Part shown: piece by piece, positions 14,245 to 28,544 of the stretch
Layout: every line of letters starts with the position of its first letter
Position numbering within the stretch: position 1 is the first letter of the stretch
Source of the DNA: Patagioenas fasciata
Taxonomy: Eukaryota; Chordata; Aves; Columbiformes; Columbidae
DNA: 64,000 nucleotides
Direction of reading: 5' to 3'
Assembly: GCF_037038585.1 (NCBI RefSeq)
Contig: NC_092520.1
Span: forward strand, 195,121,604 to 195,185,603
Made by a program: the position numbers and the translations under genes
Notes under the pieces: model-generated
The model's input: only the letters and a program-made list of their open reading frames with translations
Told to the model about the DNA's origin: nothing
Databases searched by the model: none

Positions 14245-17200
14245 CCTTTGTTGGTGCATTTGAAAGACAATCCTGATTTTATCAAATGTCAGGCTGTTCA
14301 ATCTACTGAAACTGCTTAATTCTGCAGACAGGTTGCAAATAGATATTTTAACTATGGGCAAGGAATGTTGGGTTTTGTTTCCAGATTCGATAGGCAGTTA
14401 ATCGGTTCTTTGATTGGCTTGACATGCCAGTACTTCCAAAACTTTAGCATAATGTCACCATAAACAGTGAGTGGGCAATTCTGTATTCTAGTTTCCACTA
14501 GCTTCCACCAGTGATCAAATGATAACTTGAAAGTATCTCAAAAAGTAAGTATAAGTGGGAACAAACAAAGACAAAATATTAATTTAAAAGTTTAAACGCT
14601 TATGGAAATTTTTGTTTTCTCAGTTTTAATGGTCAGTATCACAAGAAATGTTGATATAATTATTGAGTGGATATTTCTGTTTAAAGCACCGCAAGCTTAA
14701 GACAAAGACTGCTTCAGTAGTAAGACTACAAGATCAAAGTCAAAAATGCTTAATCTAGTTATGATGACAATTCTGTTAATCGAGCAATTTCAAAGGTATG
14801 CAACTTTAGCTATTGCAATTGCTTCCTTTGTAATTAGTGACTTTTCAAAGAGCTTGTGTTCTCTCTGCAGATCCTTTCAACTGACCACTGTGTCGGCACC
14901 ATAACAAGATGAGTGGGAAGTTGCTCTCCTGAGAGCAGACTCATGCCACATTCGTTAACCCAGTCTACTGCTACTACGAACCAGTCAGTTATACACAACA
15001 GAAACTCCTGAATTTTCTCAGTCGCTGTCTTTTATAGTAAAACAGCAGCAGTAGATTAGCTTTTTGAGACAAAGATATATTCTTATACTCTCAGAAATTA
15101 TTAATACTCTTGGAACTTATATTTTTTGCAACAGTCCTGCGTCCAGTGTAAAAGTATTGATAGTTTTTAAATGATCCTCCAAACTGCAATTATCAAAACC
15201 AGTGCTATCTTGCCACTGTCACTTCCACTGGGTATATTAAAAACATATATTTAAAAAAAAATCAGAACAGAAAGAGCACCTTTGTAGTAAACCAGCTATC
15301 TACATCGCTTGAACATATTATTCTCTCTGTCATGTAAACACTGCCATATTACTAAATTAATCAGTCAGGACAAAATTGCCATTATCTTCGATGAGGAATT
15401 CAAGACTGGGGTGTTAAGATCAGATGATGGCTGAACAGTGCCTTTATTTTGTCATTTGTGTTTGTCGTATTTACTAAATGATTCTCCAATGACCATTTGT
15501 CATTTATGGTAGCATGATTATTTTTTTATAATTTTATTGAGTTTCCAGAGGAGAAAATAAACTTTGGAGGGGAAACATATTACTATTCTCTGGTTTTAGG
15601 AAGAAAAAAATAGTATAGAAATCGTCTAAGATATGCAACACCAGCTAGAAAGAAGTTATTTTATCACTACTTGGAATAAATGGTCACTGAAAAGGGCACA
15701 GTCTGGAATGTTTTCTCACAATTCTAGCTTGAGCTAGTAGGACAATGTTTGGCAGAGTTCAGCTGTCTTCATAACAAAATGACTCTGCACAAATATTGCT
15801 CATTACAAATTAAAAACAGTAATGGAAAAAGCTACAAATATAGAGAAAGAAGACAAAGAAAATTCTGTTTGGCTTTGAACAAAGTTTTGGAGAAGAAAAA
15901 AATATTTTTTAAGCTTTTTAAAAGGTGAATCATAAATTGATGGTCTTATCACAAATTATGCAAAAATAAAGGCATATTGATTAATCTAGTAAAATAAAAT
16001 GCATCACAGTTACACACAGGAATAAAAAAATATTGATGCTATACTACAATCTCAAAATTAATAAAAATGCTTATATTATTATCTTATATCAATACAAATA
16101 AGCAAAAATATACCAGTAACAGTTGTCTATGAAAACATTTTTCAATTTGGTTTCCAAAATAATTGCTAAATTCATCTTTACTAAGTACTTTTTTGTGTAA
16201 AAAAAAAAAAAAAAAACAAACCACAACCAAAAACATAATAAAAACAAACACGTGGCAAACAGTTCAGTGTTTCATTGCTTCTTTGTACAGTTATATAATT
16301 AACAAAAATGCATATTTGGGGTTCCTGTGGTGTTTTTTTCTTGTTGTAGACAAGATAGTTTTCAAAACACATTGCTACTGAAAGTGAGTTAAAAAATCCC
16401 AAAAGATCTAATTTTGATCTTTTATTTGATTTTTTGAAATTTGGCTCCGTATTTGTTTCTCACAGGACTTAGAAAAATGATGGTGAGATTTCTTATAAAT
16501 GCACCACAGATCTTAGCATAAATCACAAATTGTTTTACTCATTTTTCCTTATCTCTTAATCTCCCCCTTTAAAAGCATACAGTGACCAATTGAAAAGTAA
16601 AGTAGCAAAAACTCCTTTCTTTTACCTCACATCTCCCATGTCCCAACCTGGAGACCAAAACCTCATTCCCTTCAGCACTTTCTGTGAGATCCAAACCACA
16701 GGTCACACTTCGCAGTTCTGCTGCAAATATGCAGAACCTCTGCATCAGTACCCATGACCTTTCTCTGCTGCCTATGGGGCCTTAGACAGAGTCTGCTGAA
16801 GCCTAGTGCAAGGTTTCTATTAATTTTGAAGGCCAACAGACCAACATCCTTGTGTGTCACTCTAAGTACACTCTTCCCACACACACCTCTGGAAATACCA
16901 CTCTTGACTCAGCTGTGACTACTGTCCATCTGAAACCTCCTTCCCCATCAACGCAACCACCCTGCTGATCTGAAAGATAAACCCAGTTTATTCTTGCTGC
17001 CCAAATTCATGAACAGCTCCAGAGCAAGGTCCTTGATTTGTCAGTTTCTGTACTACAAATCCATTCTTCTGCTTCAGGTCTGGCAGCACAGCCTGTTTCT
17101 CCAGACCCAGCTGTGATGTACTTACAGCGGAAGCTGTTAATTTAATAACTGGAAACTTGCTGACAGTGTTCTGCTTTTTCCAGCACTGCTCAGGATCGGA

Positions 17201-19280
17201 CTCAATCACACAAGCACCATAAAGAGGAATAAAACCAAGGTAGGGAGATGGCAACTCAAGTCTACAGCAGACAAGCCACCTTATCTCAGGAAGGTCTACT
17301 GCAATGTCATAGGCAATTACTGTAAAGAATGAGCAGCACACCTGCTAACAAGGATTGCCTAGACATTTTAATGTGACAGAAAGCTTTCATCCCTCTTTTA
17401 AAGCCAAATGGGTCCAAAATCACTGAGCAATGGAGAAGTGCACTGTCTTATGGCAGGCATCACCATAGTTCTGCAGGAGATGACAGATTTGAACAGCAAA
17501 TCACAGATAAATATATTTCTGTGACATCTGCAGGCACCAGACTCCGAATACGACCAGCAAATGTGCCTTATTTTCAGGAGTTTTACCAGACACAATTTTT
17601 TTTTTTTTTTTTTTCAGAAAAATTGGAAATATTAACTTGGGAAAGTACCTTAATTGATTGATTAAATCCGTAATGTTGTCTGTAAGCAAACAAGCCAGTC
17701 ACGTCTCCTGTGGCACACATGAGCTGTAAGGAGTCCTCGAGGCACTGAAGAACTCCCACGGCAGCAGTGTGCTGCTGGGTTTCTGCACATGGCTCCTTCT
17801 CCCTCACGAGCTCCCCCAAGGCAGAGAGGGAGCCTGGTGGGGTTCCCTGCCTTCCCTGCTTTCAACAGTGCTGCAGAACACTCTTGTACAGCCTCACGCA
17901 TGAGTTTTGGCTCTGTGACATCTCAGATACTTCTCACCCCTAGCAGTAGTCCAAAAGTGGAACTAGCATGATGACGCCTTTCCCCCCACACACACTTTCT
18001 GTGATATAGCTATCTGACTTTCATTAAAATAGATAGCCCACAGCATCTAGGTTTTACTCTTGTGTCTTCTCAGCTTTCAGATCTGTCTATTACAGTAAAC
18101 CACTTGCTTATCTAAAAACTCTACATTTGAAGCTCACAGTCGGGAAAGGCTTTGTTAGCTGTAACCCCACACTATAAAACAACAATTAACCTATCTTCAG
18201 ATGAAATTATTTTTAGAATTTATTCCAGACATGTTTAGTCTGCTTGAAATACATTTGCACTCTCTCTGTCTTCAAAAAACACAATGTAAATATTTATTGC
18301 AGGTTCCTGATTGTAGGGGTTTTGCTCTGATTGCAAGTATATAATTTTAAATCATGTTTTTTCATATTTAGGGAAGGGAATGTGTATCATTTCTTGACAT
18401 ATTTATCTCTTTCAGACTGAACTAGTGAGAGGTCAACTTACAAATTGTAAAAATTTGCCATTAACATAATTTATTAATAACTGTGTATTATATTATTCAG
18501 ATAAATGAAAAAGGAAAATATCATTGACCCTTTCCATTTCTATGAATTCTGTTTCTTTATTAGTTAGTTTCATATAGTCATTGACTATAGGGTCAATGTG
18601 TGTTTTTGCAATGACTGGCACTGTACAGATCATGTTAATAACAAATAATTAGCAAAAAATATCTTCCTGGATTTGTCTACTGATGTGGAGTAGAATGGAG
18701 ACTGATCATATTGTAGTAATCTCACTCTTCAAGCCCCGTTGCTCCTATGGAAGCCTTACATTATCTTTGTGAACATGATATATCAAAATGATGCATACCT
18801 GTCCTCTGTGCAATGTGTACACACACATTTACATAATCACTGGCCTCTAGTAGGACTATAACAGTATAAAAATGGAATTCAAAGTTCTTTGCATTAGGAT
18901 AGAAATTACAACCAAACTGATCAGAGATGTTCCTATGTAACAATTTTTTTCCCCTTGGAAGACACCAGTTCAGTGAAAGCGAAACATTCTTCAGATTTCT
19001 TGCTGAGCTTCTGTTCACCCATCTATCTTCTGATTAGTAACTCGGAAGGTTCGCAAAAAGCAAAACTCAGCTGACAAACCAAAGCTACTTGAAAATCTGC
19101 AAGACCTCAACAATGTGGGCTCTATTCCCAAGATTTTTGTATGAGGTCCTCAGAAATGTGTATCTTTTATAAGGTGAGGAGTCCTGTCCTTGTGAGGTCT
19201 CAAGGACCCTGTACCTTGGGGAACTAGGTGCTTTCTTATGAAGGCAAGGATGTTGGGAACTTCATAATTCTTCCACATAC
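14245..19280. other. AT-rich intergenic DNA with A/T runs and a GC-richer patch
   Basis: No gene is recognised. An A-run lies at about 16,199-16,217 and a T-run at 17,596-17,614. The stretch 17,690-17,970 is visibly richer in G and C than its surroundings, but none of its frames resembles a known protein. Confidence 0.55.
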
Positions 19281-19492
19281 AAAGAAAAGAAAAGAAAAGA
19301 AAAAAAAGAAAAGAAAAGAAAAAAAAGAAAAGAAAAAAAAGAAAAGAAAAGAAAAGAAAAGAAAAGAAAAGAAAAGAAAAGAAAAGAAAAGAAAAGAAAA
19401 GAAAAGAAAAGAAAAGAAAAGAAAAGAAAAGAAAAGAAAAGAAAAGAAAAGAAAAGAAAAGAAAAGAAAAGAAAAGAAAAGAAAAGAAAAGA
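19281..19492 (+). repeat. (AAAAG)n microsatellite, about 212 bp
   Basis: An uninterrupted pentanucleotide array fills most of this interval. The first 60 bp or so contain a few slipped units with extra A residues; the rest is perfect. All purines lie on the + strand. Lysine/arginine/glutamate and phenylalanine/serine frames running through it in both directions are artefacts of the repeat. Such long perfect arrays are usually length-variable. Confidence 0.97.
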
Positions 19493-21332
19493 TCCTATGT
19501 CCTTTCCTTTCATCTGTTAAGTGACTTGCAGAGTTGTAGTGCCTATCTATTTTAGTTTACTATAAGCTCCATCCAAATTTTTTGGCAATGTAGTCATATT
19601 GGTAGACTTTGGATCTAACCTGTAACCTGTTAATAATGTTGTTCTGTGTTCAGTAACCCTGACACAAATGAAATATGTTAGGACTATTATTTGACAGAGA
19701 ATATGCAGAGCATTGTGCACGAATGCTTGAAAATACCATAATCTAGTGGATATGGTACTAAAGTAGTAGTCAGTGGACTACTGCTTTCTTCTCAGATCTG
19801 CAACAAATATGCTGTGTGATCTTCCAGAAATCATTTCTGCGTGCCGTATTTCTCCCCCACCATCTTTTGCCTGTCTTTCATATCAGGAATAACATCTCCT
19901 GCTCTGTGTGTGTGCTATGACTGGCACAGGGGTTTCTGGGTCTGTGTTAGTCAAAGGTGTTAAATGGAATTTTGTCTGTTTCTTTACAGAAGTTTGCTGT
20001 ATTATTCACAAGTGAGAATGTTACAATACCTCCCAGCCCAGCTGACTCTGCAATAGTTAAACCTTTGAATAAGAACGCTTGTAGCCTCTAGTACAGCACC
20101 AGCACTGTGATATCTGTGAGCACTGCACTGTTAAAAAATAAATGGGTTACTTCAGATTTCTTGAAAGGGACCAGAAAGATAACTTTAGCAGTAGAAGTCT
20201 CCTGTATGAAATCTTTATGTTAGCTAAAGCCCAGTCAGCTCTAGTAGACGCAACTCCACAAACATTGCTCAGGCTCGACCTCTGTGGAGCCAGGGTAATC
20301 ATCTCCACCTTCGTTCCCTTCTTGTGCTCTGCTCCCACTGCCAACAAAGGGGTCAGTTACTGCAAGATGTTATGGTGGTTTCTGCAGTGCAGACACTTGT
20401 CTGCTGGAAAGAAGCAGTACGCTATTGACACAGAGGGAAATACCAAATTGCCACAAATTGCCTTATACAGCCACACCCTATGTAAGCACAGATTCGTGTT
20501 CAGAGCCTCTTAGATAGAGTAGTGCTTGCATGAAATACATTCTGTATTTAGTTCCTTCATGCTCAATAATGGCTTTTTATAGATCAAATATTTCTCTTGC
20601 TTAGCAAGAATTAAACATTAAAAATCATTGCTACTGCTGCTACTGAAAAAAGGGGATTTAATGTAATGTAAAAGTAGTATTTTTAACAAGCATATATAAT
20701 TATTTGTTAGAGAGCATCTTCTGATTAGCATTCCACTCCTGCTTTAGCTTTTCACCCAAGTTTTTGGAAGTGTCATTAACCTACTATATAATTTGCTTCT
20801 TTGTTCATTCAGCTCAATCATGCAGTTTACTGTCTTGTGGAATGTAGTCATTTTAGTATAACATTTTCCTGAGAAATGTAATTTTAAAAAAACCTGACAA
20901 GGCACGTGAAAATTTAGAAATACACCAGAAATAAATAAAAGACAAGCTTTATCCTTATTGTCAACTAATCAGTTCTACAGAGTAATCCGCCGTTCTTACT
21001 ACACTTCCAAATGGGGTAGGAACAGATGAGATAAATGAAACAATGAAAAAGTGCAACAATGGCAGAAACAGATTTTTCCAAATACATGAATATAGATGGA
21101 GAACAATGTAACTGAGTTGATTTATTTAAAATAATTTTAGTTCTGCCTTTCTGATTCCACTGCAAATTAATACTTAAATTTTGGAACTACCATTGTTAAA
21201 TAATGCATTCTTATCTTTTATTTTTGTATATACATTTAAAGGAGAAGACTGTGAAGAAGACTGTGAACTCATGCTTCTCTGTTTCCACAGTGAAATTGCA
21301 ATGTAAGTCTGAGCATAACCAATTCCGTGTAT
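19493..21332. other. AT-rich intergenic DNA, no gene recognised
   Basis: No recognisable gene or mobile element. The longest ATG-started frame is 20,142-20,513 (123 codons, + strand). It has no family resemblance that I can see. Confidence 0.5.
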
Positions 21333-21700
21333 TCAGAATCACAGAATTACAGAATGGTTGAACTGCTCCAAGGACGGAGACTCCATGACTTCTCTGGGTA
21401 ACTTGTTCTAGTGTTTGGCTGCTCTCACAATGAAAAAGCATTTACTGATGTTCAGACAGAGCCTCCTGTGTTTCAGTTTGCGCCTGTTGATTCTTGTGCT
21501 GTCACCAGGCACCACTGAAAGGAGTCTGGCTCCGTCTTCTTTACACTCTCCTCCCTCCAGGTATTTACATATATTGATGAGATTCTCCCCTGAACCTTCT
21601 CCAAGCTAAACAGTTACAGTGCTCACTGCCTTTACCTCAAAGAAGAGATGTTCCAGTCTCATAATCATCTTTGTGGCTTTTCGCTGGACTCTCTGTAGTA
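21333..21700 (-). mobile_element. CR1 LINE fragment, - strand
   Basis: The left edge is the inverted CR1 terminus (TCAGAATCACAGAATTACAG). The following sequence is the reverse complement of the CR1 3' region, including the part corresponding to 'gctggactctct' near 21,683. The copy is 5'-truncated at about 21,700 and diverged. It is therefore an older insertion than the one at 54,394-55,143. Confidence 0.88.
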
Positions 21701-24700
21701 TGTCTAGTATGTGTTTAAAATGAGTTTTTATTGACAAATAAGTGTGGCAGTTATTACAAATCTTTAAATATTTTTTGTCAGAATCTGATCAACAAACATA
21801 AATTCACAATTTATCCAAGCAGCATTCCAAACCTCCTCCAGAGTTGACAGTTGTGTATTGCTCAAGTGGGGCACATCTGCGCCCTTGCTTGTAGATTGAT
21901 GTAGTTGGAGAACTCCAGGCCCATGAGAGGGGCAGACAAGGCACTGACAATCTCCAGCACTTTAGCATGGATCCACTCTCCTGTTCATGAAACCTAGAAA
22001 GGTGAGACATGGAATAGGCTCAACTATACCAGAAGATGTCTCAAGATTAGTTCTCTATTTCAATATCAGGCTTAACACTAGACTAGATCATTTTAATGGA
22101 GTTGATCCTGTTGTTGTCATGTATATTCTTTGGATTGGGTTTAGAGTATGTGGATATTAACAGGGAAACTTCTTCCCTGCAGTTATGCTGTGCTTGTACC
22201 ACTTTCATGTATTGTCAACCTAAGTGATGCCGTGTGATCGTGCTGTACAGACATGACAGGCTTCCATATTTTCAGTCATGTTATTTGCAAACACTGGTAT
22301 GCAGAGCCCGATCTTGAGAGCATATCACACTTTAGGACGCCTGTGGGACTAGTCTGCCCATGGGACTAGTTCAAGTGCAGATTTAGCCTTTGAGCCCAAG
22401 CTGTAGTCAAAATACAAACATTTATGTGCATCAAAAGTGTACTAGTACTGAAAGCCCTTCCCACTAGGAAGCATATTTAAGGCCAGTGTTTTTCATTTAG
22501 CATAAAATCACTAAAGGGCAAGGATATTCTTTGGCCATCACTGTCGCACAGCACCATTTGATATGATGTGACCTTCCTTTTCATGTAGCTGTTCTCCGCC
22601 TTCCCTCATCTCTCAGTTCTCTTTACACCTTGACTGAATTTGCCCTTCTGTTTTCATTTTATCAGGCACTGGAACCTGCATGAGCAGATTCGCTAATGTC
22701 ATTGTCAGATACAGAAGAAAATTCTAGCCTGGTCATACAACAGAGGAAATAGTCAGATTTGGCTTAGTGATTTCAAGGAACTGTTTTCAAACCCACTGAC
22801 AGTAAATAACATCTTTCTATTGAATTCAATAGGCTCTGGATTAGGAACTGGGTTTTTAAGATTACTCATGGCACTTCAATGTGGTCTTATGTTGTTTAAA
22901 TAGGTATAGAAATTCTCAAGAACCTGCTAGCCTTCAGCTTTGTTTATTCCTAGCTAAATACTGTACACACTAAGAGATAACTTGTTCCCTTCTTACACTA
23001 GATGAATCTGAATACCAGTCTTCTCTGAGTTGGACCAGGTTTTTTATGTAAAGTGAATCATTATCAGCATTCAGCATCAAACTTCATTCCAATCTTCATT
23101 TTAATTAGAGTGCAAGTCCACATAGCGAAAGACTACAAAACTGTATCAAATTTATCCATAAGGTCACGTATCCCTTATGTTACAGCATTCCCATAATAAA
23201 TAAACTTGCACCTAGGAGCAGGCATTCATTTTTATAGTTGCCTGTATGTAATTTCAAACTGCTGATATGGTGCTGCCTGCTTATATTCCTACTGCAGACA
23301 CAGAGTCAGCACAAAGCCTAATAGCATCAGCAGTTGATGATATCTATAGGTATGTGTAAAATGGGCTAGGAGAGAAATACTGTGGTTGCTTGTTTTTGTT
23401 TGTTTGTTGTTTTGTTGGGTTTTTTTAAAACCAAATAGTCATTGTCAGGTCTTTTGCAGTTTCTGAGCTATATAAGGAACTTTCTTTACTTATTTTTCCA
23501 TTGGATTTTAAATTGACAAAATATCAAATATTTGTGCTACTACTGAGCAGTCATACTAAGTCAATAGATACAGAGGCAATGCCTTTACATACAGAGATTT
23601 TCTTTCCTGACTTTTAAAGGACTTAACCTATTTTCTTTTGAGAAAAAGTTTTGTTTGTTTGCTTTTTACATATTGAGCTTTGTTTGCTCATCTCCAGAAT
23701 CACAGTTACTGAAGAATTTTAGTACCATTGTTTTCCATGTGTGGCATAGTTCATTATTTTTTCAAAGAGTTTTCTGAGAAAGTATTGCTCAAAACAGTGA
23801 CTGTTGTGATGCAGGCGGTACTATAAATTTCCTCTTTCCACCTCGCAATAAACTTGTGTCCTTGTGTATGGTAAAACTGCCTTTCAGTGAGCACACTCCT
23901 CTGAGAAATATGTGACCGAAGTAGCCAAAGTTCTTTGACATTCCTGAAGTGTGGAAAGAAAGAAGTACTAAAGGCAATGACAAAATTAACAGATGCATCT
24001 AATCAAAACCAGTAACTGTTTCAAAGGTGAAGCATAATCACTAGCTGTGGTGTATATATATATATGCCAAGTATTAAAGGGACCTGGTAAAGAGACTTTC
24101 CGGACATATACATGTGACAGGGATACATGATCCACACTTGATTTTGTTCTATCACCCTTCCTGAATAAAAAGCTATGGAAGGGGAGTCAAAGAAAAACTC
24201 TGTCATGAGAATTCTCTTGTTAACCTCCTTAGTTTTTGTTCCCATGGCATTTTTGGTGGGGATATGGCTTATTCCTTTACGGAAATAAACTCTGAAACTG
24301 CAGCTCTGGGTCCATGCAAGCTTTTCACAATGCCAATCTGTCAAGACTTCCCCAATGCCAAACTGTCCAGAAAGATAAAATTAACAAAAACCAACCAACT
24401 TTGCTAAGAAATATATTGAATTTTCTGCCAGGATAAGAAATTATATGTGTCTCACATGAGAAATTATATATATATCTCAATTATCTGCCTGCACAACATG
24501 GAACAACAGCTTACAGATGCGAGTCAGACTGCTCTCAAGGAGACATCTGCAGAGACTAAGAATGGAAAGAAAGAGGTTTTCTTGAGGTTGTTGAGTTCAG
24601 TTCTGCACATGAAAGGGAGGAAGATTCACATGCAGATCTGGGAGAATTCTGCCATCTGAGTGACATTAAATTTCCTATGTTAAGAAAATCTTTTCAGAAT

Positions 24701-24830
24701 TAACTTTTTTAAAGGATTTCTCAAGCCAGTTTAAATCAACAGAAACGCCCAAGATGGTATAGAAAACACTTCCACCAATTCAACAATACCAGCAGAGTGA
24801 TCAAATAGAAACTTATGTGGCCTAATTTTT

Positions 24831-24930
24831 ATATTGTATTGTATTGCATTGTACTGTATTGTGTCGTACCATATTGTATTGCATCATATTGCATTGCATT
24901 GCATTGAATTCAGTTGTATTGTATAGTATT
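24831..24930 (+). repeat. Degenerate (TATTG)n tandem repeat
   Basis: Pentamers of the type TATTG, with GCATTG and GTACTG variants, follow one another for about 100 bp. The array is imperfect, so it is older or less recently slipped than the AAAAG array at 19,281. Confidence 0.88.
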
Positions 24931-27900
24931 TATTTTTGCTTATTAAGTACAATCAACCCTGAAAGCTGTGGGAAATTTTTTTCAGAACTTTCCATGGGTT
25001 TCTGTGCGATTCTGGGCACCCATAATAAGAATAGATCTCTCAATAATGACTAATTGTCACATTAAACCCATTGACTTTGCCTCATGCCTATTACCCTTTT
25101 TGCCTGTAATTAATAATGAATTGAAGAATGAAAACCATGGATTATTATTATTATTACTATTGTTTTTCACTTAAGGTCTGATCCTTCAAGAACCGAAATC
25201 TATGGCAAAACTCTTCCTGACTACAGTCAGTGGAGGATTTACACTAGAGCTGCATTAGCAGAAGGGGTTTTGATTCATTTCAGTAACTATCTCCACTTAG
25301 ATTTCCAATTCTGCAGTCATCCTTTTGCAAAAACAAGGTGCCTTCATATTATTAAGGCAAAGCAAATATCACCACGTGGTGATCAAAAAATCCTGTAACC
25401 CAAGAAAACATCCCAGCAGTGATTCTACAAAGCAATAATTACATACAGTTCAGGAAGCTAGTGATGTACAGTGTCTAAAACATTGCCAGAATACAAAAAA
25501 TGATATTTATACTCAGGTCATATTTTAAATACAGAAGGATGTTTATAATCACATAGACAGTCTCACATTCAAGCCCGTTCATTAGTTTCAGCCATGCATA
25601 TGGGCAGCCATCTTAGAAAAAAAATAATTGTTATCTACAGATTATTTCAGACGTGTGTTTAAATGAAGTCTGTTTATAACCAAATCTATGGGGCCTGAGT
25701 ACACACTATGACCTGTGGTGAAGGCTCTAGGCCCACAAGTAACTTAACCATGAATACATGCAAGCTGATTATTGTGTGCATTTGGAGACAGTGAAAACTG
25801 GTAGGTTGCTGTGCTGCTCCTGAATGGAGCTTCTGATAGCAGCGCTCACAGGTCATCATCTTTTATTAATGTCAACAAATTATCCTCTTGCATACCTAAG
25901 GTTCATTTTTTTTCTTTTCTTGTCCTCTGCAATTTGGTAACTAAGGTTAACTAGTCTAATATAGCTATCTATACGAGCAAAGCAAATATACAGAAAGCTT
26001 TCTCTGGCACTGATGGCACACGGCAGAACACGGCCAAGAGAGCAGCAACATCTCCCAGCCCTCACAAGAAGATGGCTGCATGCAAACTGCCTACTGCAAA
26101 CAGTCTGACTGGCCCATGCATATTTCTGCCCTGTGTCCAGGAATTGCTTATGAAAATGCTATTTGGTGCAAGCCAAAACCATGCTGGGGACTGCAGTTTA
26201 ATGATGCAGAAAATTTGAGTTCTGGAGCCTGGGAAAATTCCTTGAGACTGTTTAATTTACTAGTGTGGCTCCAGCCTCAGGCTTAGGGCCTTCCTTCTAG
26301 CCTTTTGCCCTATTGGAAGAGATAGGTAAAATCCTTGACGTTGTGCATTTTAAGGAAACATTGAGTTGTATGCTACTTAAATCAAATTTAAATATCTGCT
26401 ATAACATCTACTGCCAAGAAATCAAGGAATTAAATTATCTTTACTGAACTGCCAAAACATAGCTGTTTATAAAGTTAGTTTAAAGTGATTGGCATTTTTC
26501 TCAGGGCTTCTGGATAACTTTTCAGAGGCACTTACTTACCTCCACTATATCTACAGGGAGAAATGGCTTGGCATCCCAGCACTGCATGTCGCCTGAACTA
26601 CTTGTTTCTGTCTTAAACAGGAACACCACAGCAACAAGGCACTTTGCCTAGGGACTGCAAATGCTGATCAGAGTCAGTGATGCTACATAAACCATGATTT
26701 GGAAGACTCATAGTCCAGCACATCACTCCCCAGCACTGAGCAAACTGTGCTAGCCTGGTCAGGGTCTTTTTCTGAGCATTCACCACAGTACACACCCTTC
26801 CTGCAACCTGTTACTCAAAGGAAGAGTTGAGCTTTCAGTTACACACTTACAATGGTGTAAACACAATGAGTCATGTACAGAGCCAAAATAAATGTCACCC
26901 ATAACTCTTGCTCAGAGTTACATTCCCTGCAAACTGTCTCATGCTGTCAAATGACGAATCCATGTCAAATGTCTTGCAACTCATAATTCAAGCTTTCAAA
27001 GTTTCCTAACTGTTTTTGACTGTAAATGACTACAGAAAATATACTTTGAAATAATGACATTTTTTTTGCAGTCCAGAGTAGTGGCTAATTATATTCCAAG
27101 GAAGAATGAAATTCTTCTATCACTGATGAATGGTTGGCAACATCATTTTTTTAATGGATATATATTACTTTGAACTAAGTCTTTGCCATCTGTTCTGCTC
27201 CATAACTAGGAATGTAAAAGGAACATATTTCACAATTATATCACTAAAACGTATAATGTTAAGTGACTTAAATGCATATGTATGTTCTCTGAGCAATGTA
27301 GCATGCATCTGTGATGTTTTTCTTGTGTTTCAGAAATAAATCAGGATGGATGGAAGCTACTTAGTCATTACACAGTAATTTTATTGACTGTCAACTATAT
27401 TCACAAAATTCACTGCATTGTAGAAGGAAGATTCTACTGTATGGGAACTTTAAACAAAATAAAAGTGCATGTGTATAAAATGGAAATAGTTCCTATAGAA
27501 TCATTTTAATATCTTGTGTCTTTAAAAAATAAATTTACCAAAATATAGCCACATTTCTGTAACCATATGTTTCCTGCTGTTTAATGGGCAACTGTGAGAT
27601 TTTACTCTAATCTCTTGGGATTTATCTGAATGGAGAAACTGATCTAATGATTTATATAAGATGTTATATGTTGTGATGTCATCAGTGCAGTTACTCTTCA
27701 TCCTCAGCAGAGGATAATCAGACATGAATTCTGCGTGCAGCAAAAGTGTCATCAATTGAACAGTATCAGGGAAGTCCTTCTCATCAATTGGAGTTAATTT
27801 GGTAGGAGTTTGGAAACAGTTTAACAGTTAATTTGTTACAAGTTTTCAGTAATAAAACAAAAATTGAGACAACGGTAATTAGGTTGAAGCCCTACAGACA

Positions 27901-28539
27901 TGTATTGGGGTTTCTGTGAAAGTTAGTGAACTAATTTTTGAATTATATTCCAACTTCCTAGTGTCATCTTGTCTTGAACCTTATGAAGCCAATCAGAAAC
28001 CCTTCTTCCTCCCATAAATCTGAAGTGAAGGAAATGTCATCACATGTAAAGTACCTTCCCAGTCCCGCTATACTCATGCTACCATGAGAACTTTCATAGG
28101 ATACCATGTGCTCCATTACTGAGAAGCATATTTCAGGCATCAAGTTTCCACCTAACTCAAACCAAATGGCATGTGGGAAGTGCAGCAAAGTACATCACAC
28201 AAGAACTACCACACTATGGCCGTTACGCAAACCTTCCACACCAAGAGGAAACAGTAGGATGAGTCATGCTCTCCACCTCTGCACACTTTGTGTTATCTGT
28301 ATGTTGAAAAGTACCTCATTCAGATTGTCCCAGAGATTTTGGATAATTCCAAGAGGAATTCTGTCTTATTGTGTCAGCTAGCATGCCATTAGTGGAAAGG
28401 TTTGTATCATAAAAGAGACTCCACGTGACCATAAACCCAGCACTGGGAATCACAAGGCTCAAGATTCTATCACAGACTGAACAGAACTGTTTACTACATT
28501 TTTGCTCTGCTCTGTCTCTGTATCAACCAAGATCCCTGT

Positions 28540-28544
28540 GTGGG
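28540..28544 (+). repeat. Left target-site duplication of solo LTR
   Basis: GTGGG immediately precedes the LTR's TGTTGTGG start and is repeated exactly after its CA end. Confidence 0.9.

Larger units (their letters stand above)
21701..28544. other. AT-rich intergenic DNA, no gene recognised
   Basis: No gene is recognised. Simple repeats within it are a T/G-rich run near 23,388-23,427, a short TA run near 24,053-24,066, a degenerate TATTG array (24,831-24,930) and a short ATT run (25,141-25,161). A 16-bp palindrome around CACGTG lies at 25,368-25,383. Confidence 0.55.

Noticed and set aside
19228-19524. Lys/Arg/Glu-rich + strand frame and Phe/Ser/Leu-rich - strand frame
   Set aside because: Both are translations of the AAAAG microsatellite, whose unit of 5 cycles through all frames without stops.
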